From JAJDXW01 sp965214795 (GTDB lineage Bacteria > Pseudomonadota > Gammaproteobacteria > HK1), in assembly GCA_965214795.1 (NCBI GenBank), contig OZ243976.1, positions 434,001-498,000 of the forward strand: a stretch of DNA of 64,000 nucleotides, read 5' to 3'. The notes under the pieces were generated by a model, which had not been told where the DNA came from, ran no database searches, and saw nothing but the letters and a program-made list of their open reading frames with translations. This document shows positions 17,577 through 25,905 of this stretch, one piece after another. Made by a program: the position numbers and the translations under genes. Each line of letters opens with the position of its first letter. Position 1 is the stretch's first letter.

Positions 17577-19300
17577 CGGCGCCGCTCCTCCTCATCCGGC
17601 TCCGTCGGGGCGGCGATGCGGACCGCGGCCTCCACCGCGTCCGCGTTGGACTCGGCCACGAAGACTCCGGCCCGCTCGAGGGTTCGCCGCTGCGCGTCGT
17701 AGTCCTGGGGATCGAGCTCGGTACCGCACACCGAGGCGACGAGGGGCGGGCCACGGGAAGCGGCGGAGGCAAGGACTTCGACAATCGGCGCGGCCGGATC
17801 GGGGTGGCTGCCGGTACCGAGGACGACATCAAGCACCACCACCGCGACGGTCGGGTCGGCGAGGGTCTCGGCAAGCGCTCCGGAGCGCATCGCGGGCTCG
17901 ATCATGGGGTGCGGGCGACCCGCGGTGTATTCGTCGGCCCCGAGGTCGATGAGAACGTGGCCGGCCGGCGGCGAACCGGACGAATCGGGTCGATCGGGCC
18001 GATGGGATGCGCCGCGTCGGGCGAGGGGCGCGTTGCCCCGGGCGAGGGCGGCGGCGTTCGGAGCGAAGGGGGCGGCCCCCGGAATCGGCGCGTTGGAGGA
18101 GACCGCGAGCCCGGCGCGGCGCAGGATCGCCTGGCCTTCGGCGCACAGGGTGCCCCCGGTGAAGAGCCCGACGATCCGACCGGGCCGGGCCGCCGGAAGC
18201 GGTTGCCGCGCCGCGGTTCCCGGAGGTTGGCCCGCCGCGGTTCCCGGAGGTTGGCCCGCCGCGCCCGGTCCGCCCGCCTCGCGTTCCTCCGGGGCGACGC
18301 CGAGGGCGAGCCGGGCCGCGTCCCGCAACGTCGCTGCGAGGGTCGCGTTCGGCGGCAACCCGACCCCGTTCCGACCCGCCCCCCGGCCGATGAGGCACAG
18401 GGTCACCGGCTTCGGGCAGTCCGCGAGGCGGGCGAGGAGCGCCGCCTCGGTCCGGGGACCGGGCGGCTTGGAGACGATGACGATGTGGCGCGTCTCCGGG
18501 TCCGCTTCGAGAGTGTCGAGTGCCATGAACGTGCCGAGCCCGCCGACCTCGTCGCCGAGGTCCCGGCCGCCGACCCCGATCCCGTGGGAGAGACCGCCGC
18601 CGCCCCGATGGACGAGCACGGAGAGCTCCTGGAGCCCGGTCCCGGAGGCGGAAACGGCACCGATCGCGCCGCGCCGCACCCGGTTCGCGAAGGCGAGCGG
18701 GACGCCCGCGATGATCGCGGTTCCGCAGTCCGGACCCATCAGGACGAGGCCCCGCACGCGCGCCTCGCGCTTGAGAGCGACTTCCTCCTCGACCGGCACG
18801 TTGTCGCTGAAGACGAGGACGTGGAGACCGGCGCCGAGCGCCCGCCGCGCCTCGCGGGCCGCGAACGGGCCGGGGACCGACACGATGGCGAGATTGGCGC
18901 CGAGGAGCGCCTCGCACGCGGCCCGCATCCCGGGGAAGCGGGCCTCGGCCCGCCGTCCCGGACCCTCCGCCGCCCCATCGAGCTTCCCTTCCGCCGCGTC
19001 GAGGGCCGCGGCGAGCGCCTCCTCGCCCGCCGCGCGGACCGCGATGACCAGGTCGTCCGGTCCGGCCGCGCGACCGGCCTGCGTCAAGAGGCCCGCCTCG
19101 TCAAGGATGGCGAGGTTCGACGGGGTTCCGATCATGAGCGATGCCGTCTCCACCCCCCCGCGCTCCGAGAGCGAGGCGGAGACCCGCATGAGCGCCACGG
19201 AGTCGAGATAGAAGCCGCGCCGCACGCGGTTGGCGACGATGCCGGCGCGCGAGCCCGTTCCCCGCCCCGTCGCGGCACCGCCGCCGGCGCCGACGGTCAC
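17573..19300 (-). CDS. allF: FdrA-like oxamate carbamoyltransferase subunit (acyl-CoA synthetase-like)
   Basis: A 575-residue protein of the FdrA family with succinyl-CoA-synthetase-like domains. It matches in SLMIGTPSNLAIL, the nucleotide/CoA-type region LVFSDNVPVEEEVALK, GLVLMGPDCGTAIIAGVPLAFAN-like sequence, SASGTGLQEL and LFTGGTLCAEGQAIL. E. coli FdrA (AllF) works with AllG in converting oxalurate to oxamate and carbamoyl phosphate. Start GTG 19300 overlaps the previous stop by four bases. An insertion of two tandem 24-bp repeats (about 18205-18265, giving GQPPGTAA twice) adds a Pro/Gly/Ala linker, and a second Pro/Asp/Ser-rich insertion lies near residues 445-460. Both look like harmless linkers. 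Confidence 0.85.
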   Translation of the reverse strand: MTVGAGGGAATGRGTGSRAGIVANRVRRGFYLDSVALMRVSASLSERGGVETASLMIGTPSNLAILDEAGLLTQAGRAAGPDDLVIAVRAAGEEALAAALDAAEGKLDGAAEGPGRRAEARFPGMRAACEALLGANLAIVSVPGPFAAREARRALGAGLHVLVFSDNVPVEEEVALKREARVRGLVLMGPDCGTAIIAGVPLAFANRVRRGAIGAVSASGTGLQELSVLVHRGGGGLSHGIGVGGRDLGDEVGGLGTFMALDTLEADPETRHIVIVSKPPGPRTEAALLARLADCPKPVTLCLIGRGAGRNGVGLPPNATLAATLRDAARLALGVAPEEREAGGPGAAGQPPGTAAGQPPGTAARQPLPAARPGRIVGLFTGGTLCAEGQAILRRAGLAVSSNAPIPGAAPFAPNAAALARGNAPLARRGASHRPDRPDSSGSPPAGHVLIDLGADEYTAGRPHPMIEPAMRSGALAETLADPTVAVVVLDVVLGTGSHPDPAAPIVEVLASAASRGPPLVASVCGTELDPQDYDAQRRTLERAGVFVAESNADAVEAAVRIAAPTEPDEEERRR

Positions 19301-20712
19301 TCCAGGCCCTCCGCGAGCCCCGCGAGGGCCGCCGCGAAGCAGTCCATGGGCGCGCGCACCACGCCCGCCCCCACCTGCCCGACCCCCGGCTCGCGATGGG
19401 CGATCCCGGTATTGATGGTGGGAGCGATGCCGCTCGCGACCACCCGCCGGGCGTCGATACCCACCGGCACCCCCGCGAAATCGAGGGCCGGGATCGTCCA
19501 TTCGGAGTTGCGGGCAAGGGTGATCTCGTACATGCGCCGGGTGTACCCGGCCGCATCCGCCGCGCTTCCCGCCCCGACGAACCCGGCGACGGCGGGGGCG
19601 GCGGCCATGGCGAAGCCGCCGAGCCCGACCGTCTCGACGATGGTGGAATCGCCCATGTCGGGGTTCGCGTCCGCCTCCGTGAATCCGGGAAAGTAGAGCC
19701 CGCGCGGCATCTCGACGGGAGCGACGAACCACCGCTCGCCGGTGCCGGAGAGGCGGATGCCGAAATCGGTGCCGTTGCGGGACATCGCGGTCACGAGGGA
19801 GGAGCCGCGGACCCCGCCCGCCGGGTCCGCGACGGCCTTGCCGAGGACCATCGCGACGTTGAGGAAGAACTGGTCGTTGCCGGCGATGAAGGCGAGGATG
19901 GAGGCCAGCGCCTCCCGATCCGCGACCGAGCGCGCGAGGGCGGGAGCGAGCTCGCGGAGCAGCAGGCCGGTGCAGGCGACGTTGCGCTGGTGCATCTCGT
20001 CGCCGGCCGCGAGCCCGCGCGCCACGATCCCCTTGAGGGAGACCCCGCCGCCGCTCCGCAGGGCGGCGCCGAGCGCCGGCCCGAGGACCTCCGCGATCCA
20101 GCGCAGCCGGTCTCGCACCCCGGCGTCGTTCCCGCCGAACCGCATCACCTTTCCGAGCCCCTCGTTGAGGGTGCAGTACGCCCGGTTCCCGAACGTCCGG
20201 TTCTCCACCACCATCACCGGCATGCCGCGGGTGATGATGCCGGTCATCGGCCCCACCGCGTCGTGATGGTGGTTCGGCGCGAAGTCGATGTCGCCGGCGG
20301 CGGCCAGCGCCTGCGCCTCGTCGAGGTCGCGCGCCCAGCCTTCGAGCACCGCGGCCCCCGCGACCGCCCCCCGCATCGGCCCGCACATCCGGCCCCACTC
20401 GACGGGCGGCCCGGCGTGCAGGAGCAGGCGGTCGCGCATCCCGGGCACCGCGTCGTCGGCGGGGAGCACGTCGACGAGGACGGGATCGCCGCGGAGCATC
20501 CGGTCCACCGCCTCCCGATTGGCCGCATCGATCCGATCGCCGGCGGCCGTTCCGGTCTCGAGCCGGTCCGCGAGCGCGAGGGCGGACGACGAGGCGGCGG
20601 GCGGCGACCACTCGACCTCCGCCACCTCGACCCCGGCCGCCCTGAGATCGGATGCGAACTGCTCGAGACCCACGTTCACCACCCGAAGCGGTCCGGCCAG
20701 CAGGTCCTTCAC
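19297..20712 (-). CDS. allG: DUF1116 protein, oxamate carbamoyltransferase subunit (YlbE-like)
   Basis: A 471-residue DUF1116 family protein, of the usual length. Recognisable stretches are LRVVNVGLEQFASDL, FAPNHHHDAVGPMTGII, VENRTFGNRAYCTLNEGLG and SRNGTDFGIRLSGTGERWF. In E. coli the homologous YlbE/AllG forms part of the oxamate carbamoyltransferase of allantoin fermentation. Start GTG 20712 overlaps the stop of allC, and its stop overlaps the start of allF, each by four bases. The third E. coli partner, the DUF2877 protein AllH, is not found in this window. Confidence 0.9.
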   Translation of the reverse strand: MKDLLAGPLRVVNVGLEQFASDLRAAGVEVAEVEWSPPAASSSALALADRLETGTAAGDRIDAANREAVDRMLRGDPVLVDVLPADDAVPGMRDRLLLHAGPPVEWGRMCGPMRGAVAGAAVLEGWARDLDEAQALAAAGDIDFAPNHHHDAVGPMTGIITRGMPVMVVENRTFGNRAYCTLNEGLGKVMRFGGNDAGVRDRLRWIAEVLGPALGAALRSGGGVSLKGIVARGLAAGDEMHQRNVACTGLLLRELAPALARSVADREALASILAFIAGNDQFFLNVAMVLGKAVADPAGGVRGSSLVTAMSRNGTDFGIRLSGTGERWFVAPVEMPRGLYFPGFTEADANPDMGDSTIVETVGLGGFAMAAAPAVAGFVGAGSAADAAGYTRRMYEITLARNSEWTIPALDFAGVPVGIDARRVVASGIAPTINTGIAHREPGVGQVGAGVVRAPMDCFAAALAGLAEGLE

Positions 20713-22139
20713 CCGATTTCTCCCGCGTCCTCCGACCCGCCCTCCGGCTCGCCCTCCGGACCGTCGTCCGCCGCGCCGCCCGGCCCCGGATCTCGCGGAC
20801 CCGCCTCACCGGGCTCGAACGCCCGCAGGAACCGGAGCAGCACCCGCGCGGCGATTCCGGCGTCCGCCTCAGTCATGGATTCCGCCGGATGGTGGCTGAT
20901 CCCGTCCTTGCAGCGCACGAAGAGCATCCCGACCTCGGTGAGGTGGGCCATCGCCACCGCATCGTGTCCGGCGCCGCTCGGCAGTTCGCGCACCTCGAAC
21001 CCCTCCGCCTCGATCGCCCCCCCGAGGCGACGCACGAGCCACGGACTGCACTGGCAGGCACCGGTCTCGTGGGTGGTGACGCAGTCGAACAGCACCCCGC
21101 GCCGATCCGCGATCGCCGCGAACGCCTCGTCGATTCGCGCCAGCGCCTCCCGGCGACGGTCGTCGCTCTCCCCCCGGACGTCGACGGTGAACTCGACGAC
21201 CCCGGGAATGACGTTGACCGCCCCCGGCATGGTCTTGAGCACCCCGACCGTGCCGACGGCGCCCGGGAGCTCGAGGCAGACCCCCTCGATCGCGGTGACC
21301 GCCTCCGACGCGGCCGCGAGCGCGTCGTGCCGGAGGTTCATCGGCACGGTCCCCGCGTGGCCGGCCCGCCCCATCACCTCCACCCGGAGGCGGGTAGCCC
21401 CGGCGATGGAGGTCACCACCCCGATCGGGCGGTTCTCGGCCTCGAGCACCGGCCCCTGCTCGATGTGCACCTCGACGTACCCGGCCACCTCCTCCCGGCG
21501 GTAGCCGGCTTCGCCGACCGCATCCGGGTCGAGCCCGAACTCGCGCAATGCCTCGTGCAGCCGCACCCCGTCGTCGTCCACGGCGCCGAGGGCGGCGGGG
21601 TCGAGGTCGCCGGCGACGGCCCGGCTGCCGATGAGGGTCGCCTGGAACCGGAGCCCCTCCTCGTCTCCGAATGCAATGACGTCAATCGGGTAGTCGAGCC
21701 GCTCGCCGCGCTCGTGCAGCCACCGGAGGCAGGCGATGGGCAGCATCACCCCGAGCGCGCCATCGTACTTTCCCGCGTTCCGCACCGTGTCGAGATGGGA
21801 ACCGAGGATGAGCCGGCGCGCACCCGGTCGCCGGCCAGGGAGGCGTCCCACCACGTTGCCCACCGCGTCGAGCCGCGCGCTCATGCCCGCCTCGCGCATC
21901 CGCCGCATGACGATCCCGGCCGCCTGGGCGTGCTCCGGGGTGAGGTAGCGGCGCGTGAGCTCGACCGGATCCTCGCTGCACTCCGCGAGTTCGTCGAGCC
22001 ACCGCACGATGAGCGGTCCGAGGCTCATCCGGTCCACGCCCTCGCCGAGGACGTTCCGGGGACGCGGAACGGCCCGGCCCCGGGAAGCCGCCGTTCCCGC
22101 GGCGGCGCTGTCCGACATCGCTCCTACGCCATCATCCAT
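20709..22139 (-). CDS. allC: Allantoate amidohydrolase (M20 zinc hydrolase)
   Basis: A 476-residue M20-family metallohydrolase of the allantoate amidohydrolase/N-carbamoyl-amino-acid hydrolase group. Metal-site motifs are GSHLDTVRNAGKYDG, FGDEEGLRFQ, VEVHIEQGPVLE and the late SHHPAE. It converts allantoate to ureidoglycine with release of ammonia and CO2. The first ~37 residues are an Ala/Arg-rich extension without homology, so ATG 22028 (MSLGPLIV...) may be the true start. A low-complexity acidic tail (GEPEGGSEDAGEIG) ends the protein. It is the first gene of a four-gene run with four-base overlaps (allC-allG-allF-allK). Confidence 0.85.
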   Translation of the reverse strand: MDDGVGAMSDSAAAGTAASRGRAVPRPRNVLGEGVDRMSLGPLIVRWLDELAECSEDPVELTRRYLTPEHAQAAGIVMRRMREAGMSARLDAVGNVVGRLPGRRPGARRLILGSHLDTVRNAGKYDGALGVMLPIACLRWLHERGERLDYPIDVIAFGDEEGLRFQATLIGSRAVAGDLDPAALGAVDDDGVRLHEALREFGLDPDAVGEAGYRREEVAGYVEVHIEQGPVLEAENRPIGVVTSIAGATRLRVEVMGRAGHAGTVPMNLRHDALAAASEAVTAIEGVCLELPGAVGTVGVLKTMPGAVNVIPGVVEFTVDVRGESDDRRREALARIDEAFAAIADRRGVLFDCVTTHETGACQCSPWLVRRLGGAIEAEGFEVRELPSGAGHDAVAMAHLTEVGMLFVRCKDGISHHPAESMTEADAGIAARVLLRFLRAFEPGEAGPRDPGPGGAADDGPEGEPEGGSEDAGEIG

Positions 22140-22319
22140 CCGTTATCCGACCACCTTTCGCCTGGTCCGCGTCTTCCCGAACCCCCACCGCCCGTGCTTC
22201 GTTTGGGGCCTGTATACCTGAGTCGACAGCCCTCGCGTCGGGCCCCTGTTGTCGGATTGCGCTGGGCGAATCCGACCTGCCAGAGACCGGTTCCAGCCTG
22301 CCTGGGACCGGTAGCTCCA

Positions 22320-22356
22320 TGGTAGGTCGGGTTTGCCGAAGGCGTAGCCCGACATC
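22320..22356 (+). repeat. Short hairpin repeat C (GTCGGG...CCCGAC type)
   Basis: The region 22140-22468 between allC and the racemase gene contains no gene. It carries a hairpin with arms GTCGGG (22326-22331) and CCCGAC (22348-22353) around GCCGAAGGCG, a dispersed palindromic repeat type frequent in gammaproteobacterial genomes. Degenerate relatives of its arms flank it (about 22250-22400), and a diverged copy lies at about 34393-34423. Confidence 0.5.
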
Positions 22357-22468
22357 GCACGGAGCCGTTCGTGTCCGATTGCGCTTCGCCGGTTCGGCCT
22401 GCCCGGAGCTGGCACCGTAGCGGGAAACGGTCCCGCCCGCCATCCGTCGTCCACGATCCGTTCGCCGT

Positions 22469-23257
22469 TTACCCGCTCCGCTTCCGCCCGGCCTCCGGCG
22501 CTTCGGGGGGCAGGGCTTCAGGAGCGGGCGCGGGCGCGAACCGCCCGAACTCCCCGGCGTATGCCTTCGGCAACGGGGCGGCATAGCCGCCGACCTTGCT
22601 CGTCCGGAGCCCGAGCCCGACCAGCGCCTCGACCATCCGGGTGGCCGCGGCGACCCCGTCGATGACCGGAAGCCCGAGACGCCGGGTGAGGGCCGCCGCG
22701 AGGTCCGCCATCCCCGCACAGCCGAGGACGATGCATTCCGCGCCGTCCTCGCGCACGGCCCGCCGGATCTCCTCCTCCACCTTGCAGGCCGCGCCCGAGG
22801 CCGGATCCTCGAGGGCGAGGACCGGAACCTCCGACGCCCGCACCCGGCAGCGGGCGGCAACCCCGTAGCGGCGGGCGAGCCTTTCGAGGGCCGGCACCGA
22901 GCGCGCGAGGGTGGTCACCACCGAGAACCGGCCGCCGAGCATGGTCGCGGCGTGCATCGCCGCCTCGCAGATCCCGAGCACCGGGCCCGCCGCCAACGTC
23001 CGGGCCGCGTCGAGGCCAGTGTCGTCGAAGCAGGCGATGACGTAGCCGTCGAAGCCGAGGGACTCGCCCCGACGGATCTCTTCGAGGAGGCCGGGGACCG
23101 AGAACGCCTCGTCGTAGTAGCCCTCGATGCTCTCCGGACCCATGGCCGGGTTGGTCGCGGCCACCTCGGTACCCGGCGACGCGGCCCCCCGGCCGGCCGC
23201 GCCGATCTTCTCGGTCATCGATCCGGTGGTGTTCGGATTGACTATCAGTATGCGCAC
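22469..23257 (-). CDS. Hydantoin/allantoin racemase (Asp/Glu racemase superfamily)
   Basis: A 262-residue Asp/Glu/hydantoin racemase. The N terminus reads RILIVNPNTTGSMTEKI. Cysteines in IACFDDTGLDAAR and IVLGCAGMADLAA are the two-base racemase residues. GTG 23257 is chosen since it gives the canonical RILIVNPNTT start with GAGG upstream; ATG 23299 would add an atypical leader. In allantoin clusters this enzyme interconverts allantoin enantiomers so that the stereospecific allantoinase can act. The same family also racemises hydantoins. It lies upstream of allC in the same direction, separated by the repeat region. Confidence 0.85.
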   Translation of the reverse strand: MRILIVNPNTTGSMTEKIGAAGRGAASPGTEVAATNPAMGPESIEGYYDEAFSVPGLLEEIRRGESLGFDGYVIACFDDTGLDAARTLAAGPVLGICEAAMHAATMLGGRFSVVTTLARSVPALERLARRYGVAARCRVRASEVPVLALEDPASGAACKVEEEIRRAVREDGAECIVLGCAGMADLAAALTRRLGLPVIDGVAAATRMVEALVGLGLRTSKVGGYAAPLPKAYAGEFGRFAPAPAPEALPPEAPEAGRKRSG

Positions 23258-23489
23258 GAACGCCTCGCCTTCACCCCCAACCCCCGAATTATCGGCCATG
23301 AGCGCCCCCGGCGGTGCATTGCACCGGAAATGGCCGCAGACTCCGACGATCGGGATGCCCCGACCGCCGCCCTCCGCGGGCCTGACCTCCGGCGGCGTCC
23401 CGCCGGTATCAGGCCCGTTGCGGCGGGCGGGGTGACCAGGCGAAGCCGACGGCGCTCCGCCCCCACATCCTGTTCCGCCCCACCGCGGA

Positions 23490-24066
23490 ACCAGGAACGA
23501 TCGTCGCGCACTCGGCTCCTCACGTCCCGCATTCCCGGATAGCTCGCGAGCCGGCGGAAGTGGCGCACCATGGCGTCTTCGACGTCGAGCTCGTTGGCGG
23601 GGGTCTCGATGACCTCGCAGCCGTGATTGCGCAACCAGGTGCGGATCTCCCGATCCCGCTCAGCCGTCTTCGGGTTGCCGTGGAGATGCTCGCTCAGCCC
23701 GTCGAGGTAGATGCAGCAGAAACCCCTCGGCGGCCAACACGTTGAAGGTATTGACATCGTCGTGTCCCTCGGCTTGGCTTCGCGGCGGGCGCCTCGTTCC
23801 CTTGAGTCGCTTCACGAGGCGGTCGCAGCGGTGGAACAGCGATTCGTCTTCGGAGTCGAGCGTGCCCTGGTTTTCGCGACCCGGAACGGGCGCGAGAGGC
23901 TCACGTGGGGTCCCTTGAGAAGCGGCGAACGACGGGTCTCGTCGAGAGCCGGAAGCTCCCGCATCTGCGTGCAGGTGCGGATCCGAGAAGGGATACGCGG
24001 TGAGCTGGTGGCGCAGAAAGTTCCGGACGACGTTCTCGGTGTACGCGACGGGGTTCAGCGCCGAGA
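23490..24066 (-). pseudogene. Remnant of a large DEAD/DEAH helicase (ends retained, centre deleted)
   Basis: Two pieces of what looks like one long accessory helicase. At 24066-23850 the N-terminal homology reads LNPVAYTENVVRNFLRHQL, TAYPFSDPHLHA, then after a one-base shift MRELPALDETRRSPLLKG and PHVSLSRPFR. At about 23740-23490 the C-terminal part reads CCIYLDGLSEHLHGNPKTA, ERDREIRTWLRNHGCEVIE and DAMVRHFRRLASYPG. The motor domains are absent. I recognise both ends from DUF1998-associated helicases by memory only. The remnant lies between the racemase and VapC genes and is certainly not functional. Confidence 0.5.
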
Positions 24067-24107
24067 TGCTCTCCTCCAGACTGGACCCGGGGAACGAATC
24101 CCGAGGA

Positions 24108-24518
24108 TCATCCCGCCAGCCAGTTCTCCACCCGCAAACCCGGTACTCGACGAAACTCGCGTTCGTTCCCGGTCACCACCGTCAGACCCGCGGCGCAGGC
24201 GTGAGCGGCGATCAGAAGGTCGTTGGGACCGATCGTTTCGCCGTTCGACTCGAGGCGGATTCGAATCCGCCCATAGTGGATTCCGATGTCCTCGGGCAGA
24301 TCCGTCAGGATATCGATGGCCGCGAGGATCTCGTTCATGCTCTCGCTGAGCTTCGGCGAAGCTCGTTTGGCGAGTCCGTAGTGGACTTCGCAGGCGACGA
24401 TGACGCTGGTGCATACCGATGTCTCGCCGACCTCGCTGATGGCCCGGGCCACGGGTCCGGTCGGGTTTCTTGCGAGCTCCGCGAGGACGTTCGTGTCGAG
24501 CAGGTATCGGTGGCTCAC
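24108..24518 (-). CDS. vapC: VapC-type PIN-domain ribonuclease toxin
   Basis: A 136-residue PIN-domain protein. Acidic residues expected for the metal site are visible: Asp8 in YLLDTNVLAEL, Glu in VIVACEVHYGLAKRA, and Asp in IGPNDLLIAAHA. The C terminus TVVTGNEREFRRVPGLRVENW is typical of VapC proteins of the initiator-tRNA-cutting group. Its start overlaps the antitoxin stop by four bases (ATGA). It is the toxin of a type II pair with the gene at 24515. Confidence 0.9.
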   Translation of the reverse strand: MSHRYLLDTNVLAELARNPTGPVARAISEVGETSVCTSVIVACEVHYGLAKRASPKLSESMNEILAAIDILTDLPEDIGIHYGRIRIRLESNGETIGPNDLLIAAHACAAGLTVVTGNEREFRRVPGLRVENWLAG

Positions 24519-24787
24519 TGCCGCTCGCTTTCCGACTCCGGGCCGAAGGGGTCTTCGTCCAGCCGCGTCAGCGTCTCGTCCACATCAGGAAGCTCGTCGG
24601 CCGGGGCCAGCGGCGTCAGCGCCGCGAGCACCTGGAGCAGAGACTTGCAGCGCGCGGGTTCCAGGATCAGCCGGTCGCCGACCCTGCTGATGGTGGCCTC
24701 CCGGCCCGGCAGCTCGAACTCCTTGGGGATGCGGACCGCCTGGTTTCTTCCGTTGCGAAACAGCCTGACCTGTCGAGTTCGCGCCAC
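24515..24787 (-). CDS. vapB: VapB-type antitoxin (AbrB/SpoVT fold)
   Basis: A 90-residue antitoxin. The N-terminal swapped-hairpin DNA-binding domain reads RQVRLFRNGRNQAVRIPKEF followed by ISRVGDRLILEP, and the acidic C-terminal half (DVDETLTRLDEDPFGPES) would neutralise the PIN toxin. The start is taken as GTG 24787 because the family sequence begins exactly there; the frame remains open far upstream through the tandem repeat. It should repress its own promoter with VapC. Confidence 0.85.
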   Translation of the reverse strand: MARTRQVRLFRNGRNQAVRIPKEFELPGREATISRVGDRLILEPARCKSLLQVLAALTPLAPADELPDVDETLTRLDEDPFGPESESERQ

Positions 24788-24863
24788 GGGAAAGGCTCCG
24801 TTGGAGGCATATGACGCAACATAGGCCGAACGGACAATAAATGCAATCAGGGCCGTTTCATGC

Positions 24864-24996
24864 CAGCAGTTCTCATTTTGGCGCCTGACTTCACCCTGAG
24901 CCGCAGGCCGTCTTCTCCTTGCGACTCGATCCGGGGCGGATCGACGGCCGTGCCGGTCCTGCGGCGGGACCCGACGAGCAAAATGAGAATTGCTGC
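24864..24996 (-). repeat. MITE-like repeat D, copy 1 (133 bp)
   Basis: It is bounded by inverted copies of CAGCARTTCTCATTTTG (24864-24880 and 24979-24996). The interior (GTGAAGTCAGGCGCC, GATCGAGTCGCAAGGAG on the minus strand) recurs at 35471-35590. A third copy of the terminal motif lies at 25034-25054, so two elements may be adjacent. With the tandem repeat it fills the gene-free stretch 24788-25246. Confidence 0.65.
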
Positions 24997-25087
24997 AAAA
25001 CCGCCGATCTACCGTCCCGCCGCACCGATGCGGCCAAAATGAGAACTGCTGCGGTGTGAACGATGGGACGGCCGATTGCCCGGCTCC

Positions 25088-25215
25088 GGGATAGCGGGAT
25101 AGCGGGATAGCGGGATAGCGGGATAGCGGGATAGCGGGATAGCGGGATAGCGGGATAGCGGGATAGCGGGATAGCGGGATAGCGGGATAGCGGGATAGCG
25201 GGATAGCGGGATAGC
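25088..25215. repeat. Tandem repeat: 16 perfect copies of the 8-bp unit GGGATAGC
   Basis: One hundred and twenty-eight bases consist of exactly 16 uninterrupted units, immediately left of an AT-rich element and 31 bases before the start of the antitoxin at 25247. Perfect short repeats of this length are prone to slipped-strand change in copy number. Eight is not a multiple of three, but the repeat is outside coding sequence, so any effect would be on promoter spacing. Confidence 0.95.
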
Positions 25216-25226
25216 ATATATTATGC
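25214..25226 (+). promoter_or_regulatory. Candidate -10/operator of the RHH-PIN pair
   Basis: The inverted repeat GCATA-TAT-TATGC overlaps a TATATT (25217-25222) that could be a -10 box, 25 bases before the start codon at 25247. Antitoxins of this type usually bind a palindrome overlapping their own promoter. A -35 at normal spacing would fall inside the 8-bp repeat. This is inferred from position only. Confidence 0.35.
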
Positions 25227-25246
25227 AGCAAAACAGGCCATAACAT

Positions 25247-25501
25247 ATGTCCACGAGAACAACCGTCCTCCTCGATGACGAGGTGCGGGCGGCCGCGCGC
25301 GAGCTCGCCAGCCGCTACGGGTGCTCGGTGTCAGAGGCGATTCGCCGCGCGGTGTTGCGGCATCGCGATGCCGTCCTCGGCCTCCCACGATCTCGACGCC
25401 GGGAGAGGGTGCGGATCCTCGACCGCCTCTTCGATCTCTTCGAAGGCCACGACGCGGCGGACGAGGTCCGCCGGCTCAAGGAACAGGACGAGGGATTCTG
25501 A
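25247..25501 (+). CDS. Ribbon-helix-helix antitoxin of a PIN toxin
   Basis: An 84-residue protein with an Arc/CopG-like N terminus (STRTTVLLDDEVRAAARELA, then YGCSVSEAIRRAVLRHR) followed by a basic and then acidic tail that would bind the toxin. Its stop shares one base with the start of the PIN gene (TGATG), the usual arrangement for a type II toxin-antitoxin unit. The promoter lies beside the 16-copy tandem repeat. Confidence 0.8.
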   Translation: MSTRTTVLLDDEVRAAARELASRYGCSVSEAIRRAVLRHRDAVLGLPRSRRRERVRILDRLFDLFEGHDAADEVRRLKEQDEGF

Positions 25502-25905
25502 TGACCGTGCACCTCGACACGGACTTCCTCGTCTATGCGCTGGCCTCCGCGGGGCCCGAGCGGCGGCGGCTGGTCGAGGTCGCGGAGTCGGATCGGGGGA
25601 TCGAAATGAGCGCGGTCGCGTGGTACGAGTTCTCGCGGGGGCCACGGACTCCGGAACAGATCGCGACGGCTCGCGCCCTGTTCGCGGACGACGGGATCGT
25701 CTCGTTCTCCGAATCGCTCGCCAGCGCCGCGGCGGACGTGTTCCGCCAGCTCGGGTCGCCGCGCCGCCGTGCAGCGGATATCGCCATCGGGGTGACCGCC
25801 GCGATGCGCGGGGCCCTGCTGCTCAGCCGGAATGCGCGGGACTTTGCCGGCATCCCGGACCTTGACGTGGAAGGCCAGGGACCGGCCGGTCAGCCGCCGA
25901 GGTAG
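25501..25905 (+). CDS. vapC: PIN-domain toxin
   Basis: A 134-residue PIN-domain ribonuclease-like protein. Metal-binding acids are visible in HLDTDFLVYAL (Asp), AVAWYEFSRG (Glu) and RRAADIAIGVTA (Asp). It is translationally coupled to the RHH antitoxin upstream. The last 16 bases overlap the 3' end of livF, which runs the other way, so the two transcription units converge. Confidence 0.85.
   Translation: MTVHLDTDFLVYALASAGPERRRLVEVAESDRGIEMSAVAWYEFSRGPRTPEQIATARALFADDGIVSFSESLASAAADVFRQLGSPRRRAADIAIGVTAAMRGALLLSRNARDFAGIPDLDVEGQGPAGQPPR

Noticed and set aside
14958..17702. Open frame of more than 900 codons on the plus strand across the pucG-like and carbamate kinase genes
   Set aside because: The translation is an Arg/Asp/Gly/His-rich shadow, and both minus-strand genes have catalytic motifs and coupled overlaps.
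25088..25215. CRISPR array
   Set aside because: The repeat units are 8 bp with no spacers and no cas genes nearby.
25009..25254. Protein with repeated YPAIPLSR units encoded across the 8-bp tandem repeat
   Set aside because: Any frame through an 8-bp repeat gives a periodic peptide; there is no ribosome site or domain, and the array lies in a promoter region.
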